64,000 bases of DNA from Limnoperna fortunei (Eukaryota; Mollusca; Bivalvia; Mytilida; Modiolidae). The notes below the pieces were generated by a model that saw nothing but the letters and a program-made list of their open reading frames with translations, ran no database searches and was not told where the DNA came from. This document shows positions 58,201-64,000 of this stretch, one piece after another. A program made the translations under genes and the position numbers. The stretch lies in assembly GCA_944474755.1 (NCBI GenBank), contig OX104115.1, positions 53,944,648 to 54,008,647 of the forward strand. Reading direction: 5' to 3'. Position 1 is the stretch's first letter; the number at the start of each line of letters is the position of its first letter.

Positions 58201-61200
58201 AAGTTGACAAATTCTTTACGCCAGACGCGCGTTTCGTCTACTTAAGACTCATCAGTGGCGTTTAACTCTAAATGCTTAAAGTATTTTTTCATTCGGTGAT
58301 GGAATAATATAAGTCCACTGGGATCGTGTAAAAACACAATACAGGTAGTTCAAAATATTATATTAAAGTCTAAAGAGTCTACCAACCAGCAAGCTTATTA
58401 AGTATCGGATCGACAAACATGACGATACAGCATAAACAAAAAATAATATACAAGTCTAGAAGATTATGCAACGATACACATGACGGTGTTTCTTGTCAAA
58501 AATTTAGACAAAGACTGACCAACGAATGGCCTTAGTCATTGAATGTCAATATAAATAAATGACGTAAACAAGTCGTAACATATTGATCTTGAATTTTCTC
58601 ATTTCCAACTTAACCCAAAATAGTTGCTTCCCAAGTCCGCCAGCCGGGGACGTGCCGTGCTGTTACTTTGCTTTGCTCAAATATTCCAACAAGATGTAAT
58701 TAAAATTACCAAGTTGACAAATTCTTTACGCCAGACGCGCGTTTCGTCTACTTAAGACTCATCAGTGGCGTTTAACTCTAAATGCTTAAAGTATTTTTTC
58801 ATTCGGTGATGGAATAATATAAGTCCACTGGGATCGTGTAAAAACACAATACAGGTAGTTCAAAATATTATATAAAAGTCTAAAGAGTCTACCAACCAGC
58901 AAGCTTATTAAGTATCGGATCGACAAACATGACGATACAGCATAAACAAAAAATAATATACACGTCTAGAAGATTATGCAACGATACACATGACGGTGTT
59001 TCTTGTCAAAAATTTAGACAAAGACTGACCAACGAATGGCCTTAGTCATTGAATGTCAATATAAATAAATGACGTAAACAAGTCGTAACATATTGATCTT
59101 GAATTTTCTCATTTCCAACTTAACCCAAAATAGTTGCTTCCCAAGTCCGCCGCCGGGGACGTGCCGTGCTGTTACTTTGCTTTGCTCAAATATTCCAACA
59201 AGATGTAATTAAAATTACCAAGTTGACAAATTCTTTACGCCAGACGCGCGTTTCGTCTACTTAAGACTCATCAGTGGCGTTTAACTCTAAATGCTTAAAG
59301 TATTTTTTCATTCGGTGATGGAATAATATAAGTCCACTGGGATCGTGTAAAAACACAATACAGGTAGTTCAAAATATTATATAAAAGTCTAAAGAGTCTA
59401 CCAACCAGCAAGCTTATTAAGTATCGGATCGACAAACATGACGATACAGCATAAACAAAAAATAATATACAAGTCTAGAAGATTATGCAACGATACACAT
59501 GACGGTGTTTCTTGTCAAAAATTTAGACAAAGACTGACCAACGAATGGCCTTAGTCATTGAATGTCAATATAAATAAATGACGTAAACAAGTCGTAACAT
59601 ATTGATCTTGAATTTTCTCATTTCCAACTTAACCCAAAATAGTTGCTTCCCAAGTCCGCCAGCCGGGGACGTGCCGTGCTGTTACTTTGCTTTGCTCAAA
59701 TATTCCAACAAGATGTAATTAAAATTACCAAGTTGACAAATTCTTTACGCCAGACGCGCGTTTCGTCTACTTAAGACTCATCAGTGGCGTTTAACTCTAA
59801 ATGCTTAAAGTATTTTTTCATTCGGTGATGGAATAATATAAGTCCACTGGGATCGTGTAAAAACACAATACAGCTAGTTCAAAATATTATATAAAAGTCT
59901 AAAGAGTCTACCAACCAGCAAGCTTATTAAGTATCGGATCGACAAACATGACGATACAGCATAAACAAAAAATAATATACAAGTCTAGAAGATTATGCAA
60001 CGATACACATGACGGTGTTTCTTGTCAAAAATTTAGACAAAGACTGACCAACGAATGGCCTTAGTCATTGAATGTCAATATAAATAAATGACGTAAACAA
60101 GTCGTAACATATTGATCTTGAATTTTCTCATTTCCAACTTAACCCAAAATAGTTGCTTCCCAAGTCCGCCAGCCGGGGACGTGCCGTGCTGTTACTTTGC
60201 TTTGCTCAAATATTCCAACAAGATGTAATTAAAATTACCAAGTTGACAAATTCTTTACGCCAGACGCGCGTTTCGTCTACTTAAGACTCATCAGTGGCGT
60301 TTAACTCTAAATGCTTAAAGTATTTTTTCATTCGGTGATGGAATAATATAAGTCCACTGGGATCGTGTAAAAACACAATACAGGTAGTTCAAAATATTAT
60401 ATAAAAGTCTAAAGAGTCTACCAACCAGCAAGCTTATTAAGTATCGGATCGACAAACATGACGATACAGCATAAACAAAAAATAATATACAAGTCTAGAA
60501 GATTATGCAACGATACACATGACGGTGTTTCTTGTCAAAAATTTAGACAAAGACTGACCAACGAATGGCCTTAGTCATTGAATGTCAATATAAATAAATG
60601 ACGTAAACAAGTCGTAACATATTGATCTTGAATTTTCTCATTTCCAACTTAACCCAAAATAGTTGCTTCCCAAGTCCGCCAGCCGGGGACGTGCCGTGCT
60701 GTTACTTTGCTTTGCTCAAATATTCCAACAAGATGTAATTAAAATTACCAAGTTGACAAATTCTTTACGCCAGACGCGCGTTTCGTCTACTTAAGACTCA
60801 TCAGTGGCGTTTAACTCTAAATGCTTAAAGTATTTTTTCATTCGGTGATGGAATAATATAAGTCCACTGGGATCGGTGTAAAAACACAATACAGGTAGTT
60901 CAAAATATTATATAAAAGTCTAAAGAGTCTACCAACCAGCAAGCTTATTAAGTATCGGATCGACAAACATGACGATACAGCATAAACAAAAAATAATATA
61001 CAAGTCTAGAAGATTATGCAACGATACACATGACGGTGTTTCTTGTCAAAAATTTAGACAAAGACTGACCAACGAATGGCCTTAGTCATTGAATGTCAAT
61101 ATAAATAAATGACGTAAACAAGTCGTAACATATTGATCTTGAATTTTCTCATTTCCAACTTAACCCAAAATAGTTGCTTCCCAAGTCCGCCAGCCGGGGA

Positions 61201-61416
61201 CGTGCCGTGCTGTTACTTTGCTTTGCTCAAATATTCCAACAAGATGTAATTAAAATTACCAAGTTGACAAATTCTTTACGCCAGACGCGGCGTTTCGTCT
61301 ACTTAAGGACTCATAAGTGGCGTTTAACTCTAAATGCTTAAAGTATTTTTTCATTCGGTGATGGAATAATATAAGTCCACTGGGATCGTGTAAAAACACA
61401 ATACAGGTAGTTCAAA
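52246..61416 (-). mobile_element. Retrozyme-like tandem array, right (18 units, inverted)
   Basis: Same 510-bp unit as the left array but on the minus strand. ACCAACCAGC landmarks are at 52261, 52771, 53281, 53792, 54302, 54812, 55322, 55831, 56341, 56851, 57361, 57871, 58381, 58891, 59400, 59910, 60420 and 60931. The last unit runs into the gap. Consistent base differences from the left array (for example GATCGACAAACATG here against the inverse of CATGTTTGTCGGTC there) define a separate subfamily. Confidence 0.8.
52608..52651 (-). ncRNA. Hammerhead ribozyme (representative, right array)
   Basis: Same sequence as the left-array ribozyme, minus strand. Further copies start at 53118, 53629, 54139, 54649, 55159, 55668, 56178, 56688, 57198, 57708, 58218, 58728, 59237, 59747, 60257 and 60767. 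The copy at 61278 has a changed core (CTTATGA) and extra bases. Confidence 0.85.
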
Positions 61417-61616
61417 NNNNNNNNNNNNNNNNNNNNNNNNNNNNNNNNNNNNNNNNNNNNNNNNNNNNNNNNNNNNNNNNNNNNNNNNNNNNNNNNNNNN
61501 NNNNNNNNNNNNNNNNNNNNNNNNNNNNNNNNNNNNNNNNNNNNNNNNNNNNNNNNNNNNNNNNNNNNNNNNNNNNNNNNNNNNNNNNNNNNNNNNNNNN
61601 NNNNNNNNNNNNNNNN
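61417..61616. other. Assembly gap (200 N)
   Basis: Exactly 200 unknown bases inside the right array, a placeholder size. The true array length is therefore unknown. Confidence 1.
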
Positions 61617-63630
61617 AATACTTATTGTTTAGTCCGAAAATCCTCCGCCGTCTTACGCTTTTTTTGCATGGGCAAAAAAGAGCGTTTAAAAAAGCGTTGG
61701 ATAGCTGAGGGCAAATGCTACATTTTTACGTTCACGTGGGGACACCAAGGCAGAAAAATTCACACTAGAAGACCAACATATTATGTGCAAAACGTGGCAC
61801 GGACTTAATAAGTCGCAAGTTCGCAAGACAAAACCTTTCAGAATGACCTAAATTTTAAAAAGAAATTCAATTCACACTGACGTAAGCCATTTGCTCTCCT
61901 TGCTGTATATTTCTTTAATAAATATGAACCCCCCCCCCCTCCACTTCGTAAAACAAACCAGAAAATTAAAGTCCAACAAACACATATAAATGTAATTTGT
62001 GCATACAGTATTTGTTCAAATCAACTTTTAATGTTTTAAATGCGAGGGTATTTTTGAATTCGTGACATTTAACATTTCTGAAATTCCGAATTTGCATGGT
62101 TAAGGCAAGGGGGTGGGAGGGTGCTAAAAGTCAGAATGAAATGAAGAGTCCAAAATAACATTGCAAAATCTGCTACTCCTTCCATCATGAATCTTCCACA
62201 AGTAAATGTCTATTCAGTTTAATCAAAACTTTCCCCATTATGCTCTACTTGAATGAATTTGATCAGATTATTTTGTGGATGCACTTTTTTCAGATTTTTT
62301 ATCAATCAAGATTGTGAAAAAAATGAAACAATTACTTGCATTTATATTTTTATTTTTCTATTTTCAGTCATTGACATTTGGTTGTTTGGTGGCTACAAAA
62401 AATTATCTGACTTTATACTAGACACCATAAGATAAGGATAATTCAGACCAACTTTGCTTAAAGTTGGCAAAAAAGGATTTCCGAGTAGATTTTTTAAACA
62501 AAAGCACACAAAGTGAATAAACAGTCAATTTATTCAAAAATTAAATACACCGTTATAAAGTGGGGTTCTAAAAACCTATGGTTTTTTAATCGAACCATAA
62601 AATGACCAGGCCAATGAACAATACTCTAAGACAATGGCACATTAAAGTCAGGTTGGAGAAATAACTTAATTAACACACATTTAAGAAGAAAGTTTATTAG
62701 GAACTTTGCAAAACTGTTCAAATTTTTAATTTTGGAAATCACAATCTTTTTCCTGCAAAAGACCGTCTCATGAATATGCATTCTCAAGCACATTCTATAC
62801 GTCAGTAAAGTATTAAAGATTATTGGAAGAGGTGGTACAGGTGGTTCCTATACAACCATGGCTAGTTAGGCTTGTGCATGATGACTCCTTTTAGTATTAA
62901 CCATCTCAAGACCTTGATAGTACAATTGCAGGTTACCTACATACAGAGCGTCTCTACAAAAAAATTAGATTTTCAATTAGGAAACAAACAGTAAAGGACA
63001 ATTTAAGAATCTGAAAATAAAAAAAAGTAACCTTACAATGAAATTTTTTACTTAATATTTATATGAATATAATTTGGGAATACAAAGTATTCTAAAGTTA
63101 TCAGTAATAGCCTTAATAAGATTTTTTTTTACAAAACATTTTTAGCCTACGCGGCCTGCCATACCACAATCAATTACCGGACGCGAATCACATTACTTTT
63201 AGACTTGTATCCCTTAAATACTTGACAACGGACACATTTAAGTGCTGCGATATTTTGCACCACGTTAAAATTACTTCAAACGAACTTAAATCAAATCTAT
63301 ATATATAATTACCTTTGTCCCATAGAAGATCCGATTTGTGACTACATCGGGAACAGTGTTTTAAAAATTTTCAAAGGTCTGCCAACATTTTATAAAGTTG
63401 TTCCTTGACGATGGAAAAATGTCTATAGCTACTTTTTTTAGATGGACTGTAATTTTCTGCTGTAATTGTTCGACGGAGGAAGCATTCGCGTCTTAGAATA
63501 TCATAGTATTGTGTATTCTTGAGTTGAACTGTATTAGCTGTGTACATGATTCAAGTCCAGTCAAAAACCGCGTCAGTACGAAAATGGCGGTCTTTCCAAG
63601 TGACTGCATCTCATGAATATTTTGAAGGGA
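61617..63630. other. AT-rich DNA after the gap
   Basis: No gene or known repeat. A C-rich run lies at 61930-61939. A 60-codon frame at 62253 is without motifs. Confidence 0.5.
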
Positions 63631-64000
63631 GTAAGTAAGTAAGTAAGTAATATTTATTTATAGTCGGGTTATACATATAAACAAGTAACATAAGCTCTCA
63701 AGAGCTTTTATGCCGACTTACATATAAGAGCAATAATACAGATACAAACATAAATAATTCGATGTCACCACAAATCGGACTGAATTTACTCGGCTATCTA
63801 TTGAATGGACTGTTTGGCAACATAACTTCATTAGCACTATACTATACTAATACTAATACTTTATTCTCATAAACATACAAGTTACAGAGAAATTATCAAA
63901 CAATATTAATATAATAGTACATGTGTAAGCAAATAACAATAAATAGTTAACTAACCAGGAGGGACGACCTTTGATAACACAATTCTTATAAATTTCGATA
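63631..64000 (-). mobile_element. (GTAA)n-tailed repeat end
   Basis: Five GTAA units at 63631-63650 followed by TATTTATTTATAGTCGGG and AAGCTCTCAAGAGCTTTTAT look like the reversed 3' end of a LINE or SINE. The rest to the window end is AT-rich with a TACTAATAC run at 63846-63860. Confidence 0.45.

Noticed and set aside
63586..63624. ATGGCGGTC mini-frame near the window end
   Set aside because: It stops after ten codons and has no donor or further exon in view.

Overview
The window looks like an AT-rich nuclear contig from a bivalve mollusc, most likely a mussel (Mytilidae). This is inferred from repeat style: hammerhead-bearing tandem repeats, tRNA-derived SINEs with the conserved ACTCCGGCTTCCTCC-type body, Pearl/Helentron-like tandem-core elements and spliceosomal introns. 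No search was run. The sequence is overwhelmingly repetitive. The only host-type genes I can support are three small, mutually related genes of unknown function, plus one weak exon candidate.

Layout. Positions 640-3782 hold a nearly complete Penelope-like retroelement (PLE, minus strand) with reverse transcriptase, a GIY-YIG endonuclease and a hammerhead ribozyme in its 3' tail. It carries one stop and two frameshifts. Positions 3825-5878 hold two tandem-core elements ending in AAT microsatellites and TTTC-loop hairpins. Positions 6696-18640 hold a divergent gene pair, A (minus, two exons) and B (plus, many exons), separated by a perfect 182-bp palindrome that gives each gene the same proximal promoter. 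Gene B contains a tandem array of about 0.8-kb units, ten of which carry a short phase-0 exon of 51, 63 or 66 nt, followed by a 294-nt terminal exon. Positions 19229-24865 hold SINE, reverse-transcriptase and LINE-tail debris and three more hairpin-ended elements. Positions 24866-29450 are old repeats. Positions 30158-37036 hold gene C, whose terminal exon is cut by a 4.3-kb insertion with a 6-bp target duplication. Positions 37550-39142 hold retrozyme debris. Positions 39225-46440 hold 446-bp tRNA-Leu-like repeats in both orientations, one of them containing a 4,014-bp TA-flanked inverted-repeat transposon. Positions 46455-61416 hold two inverted arrays (10 and 18 copies) of a 510-bp retrozyme-like unit, each unit with a type I hammerhead ribozyme, around a PLE-like centre piece. 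A 200-N gap follows, then featureless AT-rich DNA and a (GTAA)n-tailed repeat.

How parts fit. Genes A, B and C share a terminal-exon domain: an N/K-ILL helix start, a conserved LP in A and C, and a Gly-rich strand ending in INI. All three enter this exon in phase 0, so they look like one local family, one member elaborated by exon duplication and one broken by insertion. The PLE tail and the 510-bp units share about 120 bp, which makes the PLE a plausible source of the machinery that mobilises the retrozymes. Functions of the gene family are unknown to me and none is claimed.
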